Below, in pieces: positions 10,255-21,200 of a stretch of 64,000 bases of DNA; position 1 is the first letter of the stretch; every line of letters begins with the position of its first letter. The position numbers were made by a program, and so were the translations under genes. The notes beneath the pieces were generated by a model. That model was not told the DNA's origin, did no database searches, and was given only the letters and a program-made list of their open reading frames with translations. The DNA is from Rubrivivax sp. Its GTDB lineage: Bacteria; Pseudomonadota; Gammaproteobacteria; Burkholderiales; Burkholderiaceae_C. The stretch covers positions 62,001 through 126,000 of the forward strand of contig JALHMT010000007.1 in assembly GCA_022843905.1 (NCBI GenBank), read 5' to 3'.

Positions 10255-10440
10255 GGGGACCGCGGATACTTCAGGCTGGTCGATCGCAGGAAGGACATGA
10301 TCCTGGTCAGCGGATTCAACGAAGTTCCCGACGAGGTCGCGCATGTGCCCGCCCGGATGCCCGAGGGGCCGGAGTGCGCCGCCGTCGGCAGGCCTGGCTG
10401 CGAGGTGGGCAGTGTCCTGCGGCGTGCAGGGCGCAGCTGA
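10255..10440 (+). pseudogene. Remnant of long-chain fatty acid-CoA ligase (FadD-like) C-terminal region
   Basis: Frame 1 reads [48 protein letters not shown], matching the FadD core (RGY..[22 protein letters not shown].V...PGV.ECAAVG); no intact upstream ORF. Confidence 0.8.
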
Positions 10441-10454
10441 GGACCGGCCCCGGC

Positions 10455-11177
10455 ATGCCTTTGCGATTGTTCGTCGACGAGATGCTGCAGGCCGGTGCCG
10501 AGCTGGCCCTGCCGCCTGGCGCAGCCCGCCATGTCCAGGTGCGGCGCCTGCAGCCCGGAGATGACTTGCTGCTGTTCGACGGCCGGGGCGGCGAGTGGAC
10601 CGCCGATGTGACCGCCATGGGTCGCAGCAGTGTCGCCGTGCGCGTGGGCGACCGGGTCGAAGCTTCGCGCGAACTGCCGCTGGACATCACGCTGGCCGTG
10701 GGCATGCCGGCCAACGAACGCATGGACTGGCTGGTCGAGAAGGCCACCGAACTGGGGGTGGCGCGTATCCGTCCGCTGATTTGCGAGCGCTCGGTGCTTC
10801 GCCTGGCGGGTGAGCGCGCCGACAGGAAGCGGGAACACTGGCAGGCTGTGGCGGTGGCGGCCGCCGAACAGAGTGGCCGCACCCGCGTGCCGGTCGTCGA
10901 ACCCGTCGCCGCGCTGCTGGCTTTCGTTGCTGAACCGGGCGGCAGCGCACGGCGCTGGCTGCTCAGCCCGCGAGCGCAGACGAGTCCCTCGGCGATGGGA
11001 CTTGCCGGTCCGGTCCGCTCGATGGTGGTGCTCAGCGGCCCCGAGGGCGGCCTGAGCCTGGCGGAGGAGACGGCCGCTTTGGCTGCGGGCTTCGACGCAG
11101 TCCGTCTGGGTGACCGGGTGCTGCGAGCCGACACGGCGCCGCTCGCGCTGCTGGCCTGGCTGTCACTGTCGTTCTGA
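10455..11177 (+). CDS. rsmE: 16S rRNA (uracil(1498)-N(3))-methyltransferase
   Basis: MPLRLFVDEMLQAGAELALPPGAARHVQVRRLQPGDDLLLFDGRGGEW...KATELGVARIRPLICERS...VVLSGPEGGLSLAEE...VRLGDRVLRADTAPL. Confidence 0.95.
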   Translation: MPLRLFVDEMLQAGAELALPPGAARHVQVRRLQPGDDLLLFDGRGGEWTADVTAMGRSSVAVRVGDRVEASRELPLDITLAVGMPANERMDWLVEKATELGVARIRPLICERSVLRLAGERADRKREHWQAVAVAAAEQSGRTRVPVVEPVAALLAFVAEPGGSARRWLLSPRAQTSPSAMGLAGPVRSMVVLSGPEGGLSLAEETAALAAGFDAVRLGDRVLRADTAPLALLAWLSLSF

Positions 11178-11295
11178 GCCGCTGGCAGCGGGACCCACCG
11201 GCCCGGGCGGGCTCAAGGTCTTGGCTTCTCCCCTTGTCGGATGTCGGCGGCGCTCCCAGAATGTTCGGATCCATCCACGCAGTAACGGAGATCTC

Positions 11296-11757
11296 ATGAG
11301 CTTGCTCAATTCGGTGATCGGTGCACTGGGCCAGGCACAAGGCGGCGGTGCTGCCGGAGGCGGGCAGGCACAACTGATCAACCTCGTGCTGGGCATGCTG
11401 GCCAACCAGGGCGGGGGTCAGGGGGGCAACGCAGCCGCGGGCGGGCTCGGCGGCCTCGGCGGCCTGCTCGAGAAGTTTCAGCAGAACGGCCTCGGTGATG
11501 TCGCAGCCTCTTGGGTGTCGACCGGGCAGAACCAGCCGATCTCGCCCGACCAGCTGGGCAACGTGCTGGGCAAGGACGTCCTGGGCGGCCTGGCGCAGCA
11601 GTGCGGCATGACCCCCGGCGATACGGCGGGACAGCTCTCGCAGATGCTGCCGCAGCTGATCGACCGCCTCACGCCCAACGGGCAACTGCCCAAGGGTGGC
11701 CTGGATGTCGCCGGCCTGGACGTCGGCAGCCTGCTCGGGGCCTTCCTGAAGCGGTAG
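11296..11757 (+). CDS. YidB family protein (DUF937)
   Basis: MSLLNSVIGALGQAQGGGAAGGG...LINLVLGML...GLGGLLEKFQQNGLGDVAASWVSTGQNQPISPDQLGNVLG. Confidence 0.88.
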   Translation: MSLLNSVIGALGQAQGGGAAGGGQAQLINLVLGMLANQGGGQGGNAAAGGLGGLGGLLEKFQQNGLGDVAASWVSTGQNQPISPDQLGNVLGKDVLGGLAQQCGMTPGDTAGQLSQMLPQLIDRLTPNGQLPKGGLDVAGLDVGSLLGAFLKR

Positions 11758-11778
11758 AACCGCGGTCCTGCGGCGGAC

Positions 11779-11804
11779 GCTGATCCGGCCGGGGTCGGAT
11801 CAGC
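11779..11804. terminator. Candidate terminator hairpin between convergent yidB-like and hemL genes
   Basis: GCTGATCCG-N8-CGGATCAGC, perfect 9-bp stem; no clear U tract. Confidence 0.5.
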
Positions 11805-11814
11805 GATGCCGTGC

Positions 11815-13134
11815 TCAGCTGCGAAGCGCCGACCGTGCCGCCTCGACCGTCGCCGCGATGTCGTCGGCCGTGTGGGCGGCGCTGACGAAGCCCGCCTCGT
11901 AGAGCGCTGGGGCCAGGTAGACGCCGCGGTCCAGCATGGCGTGGAAGAAGCGGTTGAAGCGCTCCTTGTCGGTGGCCAGTACCGCCGGGTAGTTCTGCGG
12001 CAGGTGGTCGGCGAAGAAGAAGCCGAACATGCCGCCTTCGCTGTCGGTGGTCAGCGGCACACCGGCATCGCTCCCGGCGGCAGCCAGGCCTTCGGTCAGG
12101 CTGCGTGTGCGCGCCGCCAGGGCGTCGAAGAAGCCGGGGCGCGAGATTTCGCGCAGCGTGGCCAGTCCGCAGGCCGTGGCGACGGGGTTGCCGCTCAGCG
12201 TTCCGGCCTGGTAGACCGGGCCCAGCGGGGCGAGCTGACCCATCACGTCGCGCGAGCCGCCGAAGGCCGCCAGCGGCATGCCGCCGCCGATGACCTTGCC
12301 GAACACGCTCATGTCCGGCACGAAGCCGGGGATCAGCTTCGCGTAGACGCTTTGCGCACCACCCAGGGCGACGCGGAAGCCCGTCATCACCTCGTCGAAC
12401 ACCAGCATCGCACCATGCTGCGTGCACAGTTCGCGAAGGCGCGTCATGAAGGGCACGCTGGCACGCACGAAGTTCATGTTGCCGGCGATGGGCTCGATCA
12501 TCGCGCAGGCGATCTGCGGGCCATGCGTGGCGAAGGCCTCTTCGAGCTGGGCCACGTTGTTGTATTCGAGCACCAGCGTGTGCTGCACCACCTCGGGCGG
12601 TACGCCGGCGCTGGTCGGGAAGCCGAAGGTGGCCAGGCCGGAGCCGGCCTTCACCAGCAGGGCGTCGGCATGGCCGTGGTAACAGCCCTCGAACTTGATG
12701 ATCCTGGCGCGGCCCGTGGCGCCGCGCGCCAGCCGCAGCGCGCTCATCGCGGCTTCGGTGCCGCTGCTCACCAGCCGCACCTGCTGCACGCTGGGCACCT
12801 GGGCGATGATGGCCTCTGCCAGTTCGACCTCGGCATCGGTGGGCGCGCCGAAGCTGAATCCCTGCGTCGCCGCCTTCTGCACCGCTTCCAGCACGGCCGG
12901 GTGGCCATGGCCCAGGATCATCGGCCCCCAGGAGCCGATGTAGTCGATGTAGCGCTGGCCCTCGACGTCCCACATGTACGCGCCCTGCGCACGCGCGATG
13001 AAACGCGGCGTGCCGCCGACGGCGCGGAAGGCGCGCACCGGCGAGTTCACGCCGCCGGGGATGACGCGCTGGGCGCGCTCGAACGAGGCAGCATTGCTGC
13101 CGGACTTTCCGGTGGACCGGGATTCAATGGACAC
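11815..13134 (-). CDS. hemL: Glutamate-1-semialdehyde 2,1-aminomutase
   Basis: [59 protein letters not shown]...[14 protein letters not shown]; likely GTG start at 13134 ([12 protein letters not shown]...). Confidence 0.95.
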   Translation of the reverse strand: MSIESRSTGKSGSNAASFERAQRVIPGGVNSPVRAFRAVGGTPRFIARAQGAYMWDVEGQRYIDYIGSWGPMILGHGHPAVLEAVQKAATQGFSFGAPTDAEVELAEAIIAQVPSVQQVRLVSSGTEAAMSALRLARGATGRARIIKFEGCYHGHADALLVKAGSGLATFGFPTSAGVPPEVVQHTLVLEYNNVAQLEEAFATHGPQIACAMIEPIAGNMNFVRASVPFMTRLRELCTQHGAMLVFDEVMTGFRVALGGAQSVYAKLIPGFVPDMSVFGKVIGGGMPLAAFGGSRDVMGQLAPLGPVYQAGTLSGNPVATACGLATLREISRPGFFDALAARTRSLTEGLAAAGSDAGVPLTTDSEGGMFGFFFADHLPQNYPAVLATDKERFNRFFHAMLDRGVYLAPALYEAGFVSAAHTADDIAATVEAARSALRS

Positions 13135-14077
13135 GACGCGGGGCTCCTTTGGTCGTCGGTTCTTCTTCACTGGTCGCCTCGGTGGGCTCGTCACCTTCGC
13201 TGCCTTCTTCAGGAGGCGGCAAGGCCCAGAAGAAGCGGTCGGGCACGATGTTGCCCATGCCGGGGCGGAAACCTGAGTCGAGCGCCTGGTCCAGGAAGGA
13301 CAGGGCTTCGCCGACGGCGGCCTGCAGTTCGCTGCCGGCCGCCAGCAGCGCGGCCAGCGTGGCCGACAGGGTGTCGCCCGCCCCGACGAAGCCGGCGTCG
13401 AAGCGTTCGAACTTCTCGCCCGTGAGCGCACCCTGCGGCGAAGCCAGCACGTTGTCGATGAACTGCTCGGTGCCCTTGGAGGCCAGCATCACACCGGTGA
13501 CCAGCACGTAGCGCGTGCCGTGCTCGGCAGCGGCCACCGCGAGCTCGCGCGCCGACGGCGGCCGTTCGCTGTCCCACTCGGGCAGCAGGAAGTCGGTGAG
13601 CGTCTTGTGGTTGCCCACCAGCACCTCGGTGGCCGGCAGGATCAGTTCACGGTAGGCGTCGAGGTAGGGCTGCTGCTGGTCCTCCTCCAGCCAGGACAGG
13701 CTGGGCATGTAGGCCACCAGCGGCACCTCGGCATAGTCGGACAGCACCTCGGCCACGGCGCTGACGTTCTCGGCCGAGCCGAGGAAGCCGACCTTGAAGC
13801 CCACCACGGTGACGTCTTCGAGGATGTAGCGCGCCTGCTCGGTCACCGAGTCGGCGTCGAGCGCGTGCTGGTCGAAGATCTCGGCGGTGTCGCGCATCAG
13901 GATCGTGGTGGTCACGGGAAGCGCGTGCGCCCCCATGGCCGCCACGGCTGCCACGTCGCAGGGCAGGCCGCCGGCGCCAGTGGGATCGCTTGCGTTGAAG
14001 CACATCACACAGGCCGGAGCGGGTGGTTCCATCGCCGGGTCGGTGATGCCCGGGGCTGGCGTGTTGTCGGTGCTCAT
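13124..14077 (-). CDS. thiD: Bifunctional hydroxymethylpyrimidine kinase/phosphomethylpyrimidine kinase family protein
   Basis: [42 protein letters not shown]...[14 protein letters not shown]...[15 protein letters not shown]; unusual acidic C-terminal tail; 3' end overlaps the hemL start. Confidence 0.88.
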   Translation of the reverse strand: MSTDNTPAPGITDPAMEPPAPACVMCFNASDPTGAGGLPCDVAAVAAMGAHALPVTTTILMRDTAEIFDQHALDADSVTEQARYILEDVTVVGFKVGFLGSAENVSAVAEVLSDYAEVPLVAYMPSLSWLEEDQQQPYLDAYRELILPATEVLVGNHKTLTDFLLPEWDSERPPSARELAVAAAEHGTRYVLVTGVMLASKGTEQFIDNVLASPQGALTGEKFERFDAGFVGAGDTLSATLAALLAAGSELQAAVGEALSFLDQALDSGFRPGMGNIVPDRFFWALPPPEEGSEGDEPTEATSEEEPTTKGAPRRVH

Positions 14078-14189
14078 GAGCGGGTCCTGGGCTGTGCGGT
14101 GAGCGTGCAAACGAGAAATAGGGCAGGGATGCCACGTCTTATGTTGCGTTGGCGCTCACATTTCCTTGTAACCCGGCAGGGACGCCTAG

Positions 14190-14211
14190 CTACAATCCGC
14201 AGCCATTGTAG
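14190..14211. promoter_or_regulatory. Inverted repeat overlapping a putative -10 upstream of the rubredoxin-pil gene cluster
   Basis: CTACAAT-ccgcagcc-ATTGTAG, perfect 7-bp arms with 8-nt spacer; TACAAT resembles a -10; GTG start of rubredoxin at 14230. Confidence 0.45.
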
Positions 14212-14229
14212 TGACCCCCAAGTCCCCAA

Positions 14230-14403
14230 GTGAGCGAACCCAAAAGCTGGATGTGCCTGATCTGCGGCTGGTTGTACGACGAAGCCGCGGGCGACCCCGA
14301 CAGTGGCATTGCGCCGGGAACCGCTTGGGCCGACGTGCCCATGAACTGGACCTGTCCAGAGTGCGGGGCGCGCAAGGAAGACTTCGAGATGGTCGCGATC
14401 TGA
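14230..14403 (+). CDS. Rubredoxin
   Basis: GTG start; MSEPKSWMCLICGWLYDEAAGDPDSGIAPGTAWADVPMNWTCPECGARKEDFEMVAI with two CxxC iron ligand pairs; absent from the supplied ORF track. Confidence 0.93.
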   Translation: MSEPKSWMCLICGWLYDEAAGDPDSGIAPGTAWADVPMNWTCPECGARKEDFEMVAI

Positions 14404-14450
14404 CCCCGGCCCTGTCGCCTGGCCGAGGGCCGGGTCTGTTGGAGGACAAC

Positions 14451-14864
14451 GTGCAAGATGGCAGCGGATCCACCGGCCAGACCGGCGCCAAGGTGCTGGT
14501 GATCGACGACAGCAACACCATCCGCAGAAGCGCGGAAATCTTCCTGCGCCAGGGTGGCCACGAGGTGGTGCTGGCCGAGGACGGGTTCGACGCGTTGTCG
14601 AAGGTCAACGACCACGGCCCGGAGCTCATCTTCTGCGACATCCTCATGCCGCGGCTGGATGGCTACCAGACCTGCGCGATCATCAAGCGCAATCCCCGCT
14701 TCGCCCAGGTGCCCGTGATCATGCTGTCGTCCAAGGACGGGCTGTTCGACAAGGCCCGCGGACGCATGGTCGGCTCGGAGGAGTACCTCACGAAGCCCTT
14801 CACCAAGGAACAACTGCTCAAGGCGGTCGAGTCCTTCCGTCGCATTTCGCAAGCTTCGCCATAG
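14451..14864 (+). CDS. pilG: Twitching motility response regulator PilG
   Basis: VLVIDDSNTIRRSAEIFLRQGGHEVVLAEDGFDALSKVNDHGPELIFCDILMPRLDGYQTCAIIK; GTG start after GGAGG; order pilG-H-I-J-chpA. Confidence 0.9.
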   Translation: MQDGSGSTGQTGAKVLVIDDSNTIRRSAEIFLRQGGHEVVLAEDGFDALSKVNDHGPELIFCDILMPRLDGYQTCAIIKRNPRFAQVPVIMLSSKDGLFDKARGRMVGSEEYLTKPFTKEQLLKAVESFRRISQASP

Positions 14865-14914
14865 TCTCCACGGTGGCGCCAGTCGCGAACCGCTGCAAAC
14901 CGAGGACCCGTTCG

Positions 14915-15286
14915 ATGCCCATCCAGAAAATCCTGGTCGTTGACGACTCCAAGACCGAACTGCACCACCTGTCCGAGATGCTCGGCAAGCGCGGCTACCG
15001 CGTGCGCACCGCGGAAAACGGCGAGGAAGCACTGCGTCGCCTGGCCGAGGACAAGCCCGACCTGATCCTGATGGACGTGGTGATGCCGGGACAGAACGGA
15101 TTCCAGCTCACCCGCAGCATCACCCGGGATCCGCGGTACGCGGGCGTTCCCGTGATCATGTGCACCAGCAAGAATCAGGAGACCGACAAGGTCTGGGGCA
15201 TGCGCCAGGGCGCCCGGGATTACATCGTCAAGCCTGTCAGCGGTGAGGAACTGTTCGCCAAGATCAAGGCCTTCGACGTCGCCTGA
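14915..15286 (+). CDS. pilH: Twitching motility response regulator PilH
   Basis: MPIQKILVVDDSKTELHHLSEMLGKRGYRVRTAENGEEALRRLAEDKPDLILMDVVMPGQNGFQLTRSITRDPRY. Confidence 0.92.
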   Translation: MPIQKILVVDDSKTELHHLSEMLGKRGYRVRTAENGEEALRRLAEDKPDLILMDVVMPGQNGFQLTRSITRDPRYAGVPVIMCTSKNQETDKVWGMRQGARDYIVKPVSGEELFAKIKAFDVA

Positions 15287-15307
15287 CGGCGCACTCATCC
15301 GCGACCC

Positions 15308-15826
15308 ATGGCCAACAGAGAAGCACTCCGCCAGCTCCAGGCACGCCTTGCCGACCGGCTGCAGCAGGTGCGCACCGACGTGCGCAGCACCTCGTGGCTG
15401 GCCGTCGAATGTGGCCGGCACGGCTTCCTGTTCCCCTTGGCCACGGCTGGCGAGATCTTTCCGGCCAGCGCGCTGATGCCGGTGCCGCACACGGTGCCGT
15501 GGTTCGCGGGTGTGGCCAACCTGCGCGGCGGGCTGCACGGCGTGATCGACCTGGCGGTGTTCCTGGGACTGGAACCCAGCGTGCAGTTGCGCGACGCGTC
15601 GTCGCTGATCGCGCTGAACCCGACGCTGGGCAGCCACAGTGCCGTGGTGGTGCAGCGCCTGGCCGGGCTGCGGGCCGCGGACCAGCTCGAGGCAGAGCCT
15701 GAGGAAGGCGGGCCGCGGCCGGCCTTTGCCGGTGGACGTTGGCGTGATGCCGGCGGCCGCATCTGGCAGGAAATCGACCTGGCTGCCTTGTCGCGGCACG
15801 AGCAGTTTCTTGCGATCGCCCGGTGA
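15308..15826 (+). CDS. pilI: CheW-like chemosensory protein PilI
   Basis: MANREALRQLQARLADRLQQ...PVPHTVPWFAGVANLRGGLHGVIDLAVFLGL; CheW domain between pilH and pilJ. Confidence 0.9.
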   Translation: MANREALRQLQARLADRLQQVRTDVRSTSWLAVECGRHGFLFPLATAGEIFPASALMPVPHTVPWFAGVANLRGGLHGVIDLAVFLGLEPSVQLRDASSLIALNPTLGSHSAVVVQRLAGLRAADQLEAEPEEGGPRPAFAGGRWRDAGGRIWQEIDLAALSRHEQFLAIAR

Positions 15827-15881
15827 TCTTGTTGCCCCGGCGGGCGGCGGTCGAGGGTCGGAATGAATCGATGAGGACGAC

Positions 15882-18233
15882 ATGAGCTTCCTGGACAAGA
15901 TCAAGGGCAAACAGCAACAGCCGCAGGACGACCAGGAGTCGTTGATGCCCTTGCCGTTGGGCGACAACCCGTCGACCCAGAGTCCCACCGAGCAGACCCT
16001 CAGGCTGCCCGCGGGCAGCGGGGTGCCCGACAGTGCCTTCTCGCAGCGTGACAGCAGCTTCGCGCAGACGCGCGACAGTGCTTTCCCGCGTGGAGGTGAC
16101 ACTTCCATCATTTCCGAGGCCGAGCCTTCCGAACTGGCCCCACTGGGCGACGACGAGCGCGACGCCTCGCCCGTGCTGGCCAGCGGCCTGCCGCTGATCG
16201 GCCACTGGCCCATCGAGCGCCAGCAGCGCACGCTGCTCGCGCTGGCCGGCGTCGGCCTGGCGGCGCTGGTGGGCGTGGCGGTCTATGCGCTGACCACTGG
16301 CAACCGCAGCAGTCAGCAGGTGGCGGCCACGGCCCAGGCGCAGACGCAGTCGCAGCGCCTGGCCAAGTCGGTTTCGCAGGCCCTGCTGGGCAGCCCGGCG
16401 GCCTTCCCCGAGGTGCGAGAGAGCGTCGACATCCTGGCGCGCAACGTGCGTTCGCTGCGCGACGGTGGCGAAGTCGCCGCCGCTCCGGCCGAGTACCAGG
16501 GCGACATCGACAAGCTGCTCGTCCTGGTCGACCGCGCCGAGAAGAGTGCCGGGGCAGTGCTGGCGCAGCAGAAGACGCTGACCCAGGTCGGCACGGCGCT
16601 GAAGGCCATCAACCGCCAGTCGGGCGACCTGCTGGAAACGGCCGAATCGGTGTCCTCGCTGAAGCTGCAGCAGGGTGCCTCCGCGGCAGAGATCTCTGCC
16701 GTGGGCCAGCTCGTCATGCTCACGCAGCGCATCGGCAAGAGTGCCAACGAATTCCAGACCATGGAGGGTGTCAGCCCCGAGGCGGTGTTCCTGCTGGGCA
16801 AGGACCTCAACTCCTTCCGCGAGATCAACGACGGCCTGATCAGTGGCAGCGCCGACCTTCGCCTGCCCGCCGCCCGGGACGGCCAGGTGCGCGAGCGGCT
16901 GGAGCAGTTGCGCAAGCAGTACGACGACCTGCGCAACGAGGCGAGTGCCATCCTGGGCAACCTGCAGGGGCTGGTGGCCGCGCGCGAGGCGCAGAACGTC
17001 ATCGTTGCCGACAGCGAGCCACTGCGTCGCGGTCTCGACGGCGTTCAGGTTTCGCTGTCGGGCGATGGCCGCTTCGGCTTCGGTCAGGGCATCGCCGCGT
17101 TGCTGTCGGTGCTCCTGCTGGGGGCCGGTGCGCTGGGTCTGCTGCGGCTGTTCGTGCTCGACCAGACCGCGCGCTCGCAGATGGCCGAAGCCCAGCGCCG
17201 CGAGGCCGAGCGCCAGGAGCAGGAAGCCAAACGCGTCAACGACGCCAACCAGGCCGCCATTCTCCGGCTCATGAACGAACTGCAGACGGTGGCCGAAGGC
17301 GACCTCACGCAGCAGGCCACGGTCACCGAGGACATCACCGGCGCCATTGCCGACTCGGTGAACTACACGGTGGAAGAACTGCGCACGCTGGTGGAGGCGG
17401 TGCAGACCACGGTGGCCCGGGTGACCGAGACCACGCAGCAGGTGGAACAGACCTCCACCGAACTGCTGGCCACGTCCACGGAGCAGTTGCGCGAGATCCG
17501 CGAGACCGGCGAATCGGTGCTGCAGATGGCAGGCCGCATCAACGACGTGTCGGCGCAGGCGCAGCAGACCGCCCAGGTGGCGAGACAGTCGCTGGTGGCG
17601 GCGGAATCGGGCCTCACCGCGGTGCAGAACGCGATCGGCGGCATGAACTCCATCCGCGACCAGATCCAGGACACTTCCAAGCGCATCAAGCGGCTGGGCG
17701 AGTCCTCGCAGGAGATCGGCGAGATCACCGAACTGATTTCCGACATTACCGAGCAGACCAACGTGCTGGCCCTCAACGCCGCCATCCAGGCGGCCTCGGC
17801 GGGTGATGCGGGTCGCGGCTTCTCGGTGGTGGCCGAGGAAGTGCAACGCCTGGCCGAGCGGTCGGCCGATGCCACCAGGCAGATCGCCGCCATCGTGCGC
17901 ACCATCCAGACCGACACGCAGGACGCGGTGGCCGCCATGGAACGGTCCACGCAGGGTGTGGTCGAGGGCGCGCGGCTGTCCGATGCCGCGGGTTCCGCGC
18001 TGGGCGACATCGACCGCGTGACGCACCAGCTGTCCGCACTCATCGAACAGATCTCGCAGCAGGCGCTGCGAGAGGCCGACTCCGCCAACGGCCTGGCCGC
18101 CAACATCCAGCACATCTTCGCCGTCACCGAGCAGACCGGGCAGGGCACGCGCTCGACGGCGCAGATGGTGCGCGAGCTGTCGCGCTCCGCCGAGGAACTG
18201 AAGGCGTCGGTGGCGCGATTCAAGGTCAGCTGA
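15882..18233 (+). CDS. pilJ: Methyl-accepting chemotaxis protein PilJ
   Basis: Two TM regions, C-terminal MCP signalling tip [59 protein letters not shown]. Confidence 0.93.
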   Translation: MSFLDKIKGKQQQPQDDQESLMPLPLGDNPSTQSPTEQTLRLPAGSGVPDSAFSQRDSSFAQTRDSAFPRGGDTSIISEAEPSELAPLGDDERDASPVLASGLPLIGHWPIERQQRTLLALAGVGLAALVGVAVYALTTGNRSSQQVAATAQAQTQSQRLAKSVSQALLGSPAAFPEVRESVDILARNVRSLRDGGEVAAAPAEYQGDIDKLLVLVDRAEKSAGAVLAQQKTLTQVGTALKAINRQSGDLLETAESVSSLKLQQGASAAEISAVGQLVMLTQRIGKSANEFQTMEGVSPEAVFLLGKDLNSFREINDGLISGSADLRLPAARDGQVRERLEQLRKQYDDLRNEASAILGNLQGLVAAREAQNVIVADSEPLRRGLDGVQVSLSGDGRFGFGQGIAALLSVLLLGAGALGLLRLFVLDQTARSQMAEAQRREAERQEQEAKRVNDANQAAILRLMNELQTVAEGDLTQQATVTEDITGAIADSVNYTVEELRTLVEAVQTTVARVTETTQQVEQTSTELLATSTEQLREIRETGESVLQMAGRINDVSAQAQQTAQVARQSLVAAESGLTAVQNAIGGMNSIRDQIQDTSKRIKRLGESSQEIGEITELISDITEQTNVLALNAAIQAASAGDAGRGFSVVAEEVQRLAERSADATRQIAAIVRTIQTDTQDAVAAMERSTQGVVEGARLSDAAGSALGDIDRVTHQLSALIEQISQQALREADSANGLAANIQHIFAVTEQTGQGTRSTAQMVRELSRSAEELKASVARFKVS

Positions 18234-18259
18234 ACGCGGCTGCGACAGACGGACATCAG

Positions 18260-21200
18260 ATGACGATCCCAGCCGCCGGAGCAGGCTCCGCCACCGAAGA
18301 CCTCAGTGCCCTGTCGTGGGTGGCAGGCGAACTGCAACGTTCGCTCGATGCCGCGCACAAGGCCTTGCGTCGGTTCCTGAAGGAAGCGCAGGCCATCGGC
18401 GTGTCCGACGTCGACTCTGCAGACACCTCGATCCTGCGGGGCGCACGCGTGCACCTGCACCAGGGCGTCGGCGCGCTGGAGCTGGTCGGCCTGGCCGTGC
18501 CCGCGCGTGTGATGCGTGCCAGCGAAGCTGCCGTGCAGCGCATGATCGGCAAGCCTGCGCTGGTCAACGAGGCCGCAGTGGTGGCGCTCGAAGGCGCCTC
18601 GTTCGCCGTCGTCGACTATCTCAACCGCCTGCTCGCGCGCCGTCCGGTCTCGGGCGTGGCGATGTTCCCGCAGTACCGGGCGGTGCAGGAACTGGCCGGT
18701 GGCGACCGTGTGCACCCGGCCGACCTCTGGAGCGCCAACTGGCACTGGCAGCAGTTGCCCGCCGAAGCCGGCACCACCCCGCGCCCTGCCGACGATGCCG
18801 CTCGCAGCGCCATGGAATCCCTGGTGCTGTCCTTGATGCGCCGGGCCGATGCCGCGTCGATGTCGCGCATGAGCGGCTTCTGCGCCGAACTGGGCGCCGG
18901 CGCCCGGGCGCCGATGGCCGCGACCACGTGGCGACTGGCGTCGGCCTTCTTCGATGCACAGTCGGCAGGCCTGCTCGACAGCGATCTTTACGCCAAGCGC
19001 ATGGCGTCGCGACTGCTGGCCCAGTTGCGCGCCAACGTGCGCAGTGACGACGAGGTCTCCGAACGCCTGGCCAGCGACCTGCTCTTCTTCTGTGCCCGCG
19101 CACGCAACCCGCAAGGGGTCGAAAGCCTGGCGCCCCGCCTGGCCGCGGTGCGCCGGGCCTGGCAGCTCGGCGACACCACGGCGCTCACCGACTACGAGAC
19201 GCCGCGACTGGGACGCTTCGACCCGAGCTGGATCGCCCAGGCGCGAAAGCGCGTGGCAGCGGCCAAGGAAGTCTGGTCGGCGGTGGCCGGTGGCGACGCG
19301 CGCCGGCTCAACGGCGTGGCCGATGCCTTCTCGCTGCTGGGTGAGTCACTGGAGCGTCTCTTTCCCAGCGGGCAGCGCCTGTCGACCTCGCTGCAAAGGG
19401 CCGGTTCGAGCACCGTGGCCTCGGGGGGGCCGCCTTCGGCGCCGCTGGCCATGGAAGTCGCCACGGCGGTGCTGTACCTCGACGCAGCCCTGGAAGAGGG
19501 TGAACTCGACGCTCCCGAGCTCGGCCAGCGCGTCGAGCGCCTGGCGCAGCGCATCGACGAGGTGACGGCTGGCGGTGAGGCGCAAGCGCTGGAACCCTGG
19601 ATCGAGGAGCTGTACCGCCGCGTCAGCGACCACCAGACCATGGGCAGCGTCGTTCAGGAACTGCGCGCTTCCCTGACCGAGGTCGAGAAGAACATCGACC
19701 AGTACTTCCGCGATCCGTCGCAGCGCGAGGTGCTGGTGCCGGTGCCCGCCCAGTTGCAGGCCATGCGGGGCGTGCTGTCCGTGCTGGACCTGGAACATGC
19801 GTCGCAGGCCGTGCTGCACATGGGCAAGACGGTCGACGACCTGACCATCACCGAGATCGACCCGGTGCATGCCCGGGAGACCGGCACCTTCGACCGCCTG
19901 GCCGACAACCTCGGTGCACTGGGCTTCATGATCGACATGCTCAGCGTGCAGCCGCAGCTGGCCAAGTCCCTGTTCCGTTTCGACCCGGCCGCCGGGCGGT
20001 TGAGCGCCGTGATGGGGCTGGCATCGCGACCCTCGGTGTTCGCCGGACTGGGGGTCGATGCGACCCCGGCCGCCGAGCCCTTGACCGACCAGGTGCAGAC
20101 GCTGGCGCAGGCGGCCGTCACCTCGGACCTCAGCGACGAGGACCTGTCGCGTCAGCTCGAGCAGTTGTCCCAGCGAGCTGTCGCCGCCGATCAGTCGGGG
20201 CTGGCGCGTGTCGCGTCGAAGGCCCAGCAGGCTCTGGGCAGCGCGCCCGACGAGGAGTCGAGGCAAGCCGCTCGCGTCGAGATGGCGCAGGCGATGACCG
20301 AGTTCGTGCAGCCCGTGGCCGCGCCCGAGGCGCCACCCTCGGCGCCGATTCCCGTCAGCCGCCCGGCACCGCCGGGGGGGACGGGTCTCGAAGACGATCC
20401 GGAGATGCGCGGCATCTTCATCGAAGAGGCGCGTGAGGTCATCGACAACGCGCAACAGGCCTTGCGCCGCCTGGCCGGCAACGCCGAGAACGTGTCCGAC
20501 ATGACGGAAGTGCGTCGCGCCTTCCACACGCTCAAGGGCAGTTCGCGCATGGTCGGCCTGAACGACTACGGCGAAGCCGGCTGGGCTTGCGAACAGCTCT
20601 ACAACTCCCGACTGGCCGACGACCCGCGTGTCGACCTGACGCTGCGGGAGTTCACCGGCGAAGCCCTGGCCTACCTGTCGGACTGGATCGAGGCCATCGA
20701 CGCCGGCGAGCATCGCGGCCACGCGTCGGCGCCCATCGTGCAGGCGGCCGACGCGCTGCGCCAGGGCGGCCAGCGCTTGCCCGTCTCGTTGCCCGCGGCT
20801 GCGGCGACTGCGCCCGCCACCCCGACCGAGCTTGCATCGCCGGCGCCGCCGGCGCAGGTGCCGGACGAAGAACAGACCCTGCCGTTGCTGCCTGTGCTGG
20901 ATGCTCCTGCTGGTCCACCGGTGGCCGACGGCGAGCCGTCGGAGAGTCCTCTGCCGGCGATTGCTGCCGGCCTGGCGGCCGGTGCCGCCGTCGCGCCTTC
21001 GCTGGCCAGCCTGGTGCCAGACCTGCCCAGCGCCAGCGACCTGGACCTGCCTTCACTGCCCGAGATCGACCTTCCCGACCCGGTGCAGGCCGAGGCCTCG
21101 ACTCCCGCAGAGTCGAGCGACTCGCCGACGCTGGACGGCGCTGACGAACTCTTGCCGCTGGAGCCCTGGCTGCCGGAGACGCCACAGACGCCCGAGCCAG

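Noticed and set aside
15264-18113. 949-aa minus-strand ORF opposite pilI/pilJ
   Set aside because: Shadow ORF with low-complexity His/Arg/Gln/Leu content; true coding is pilI and pilJ
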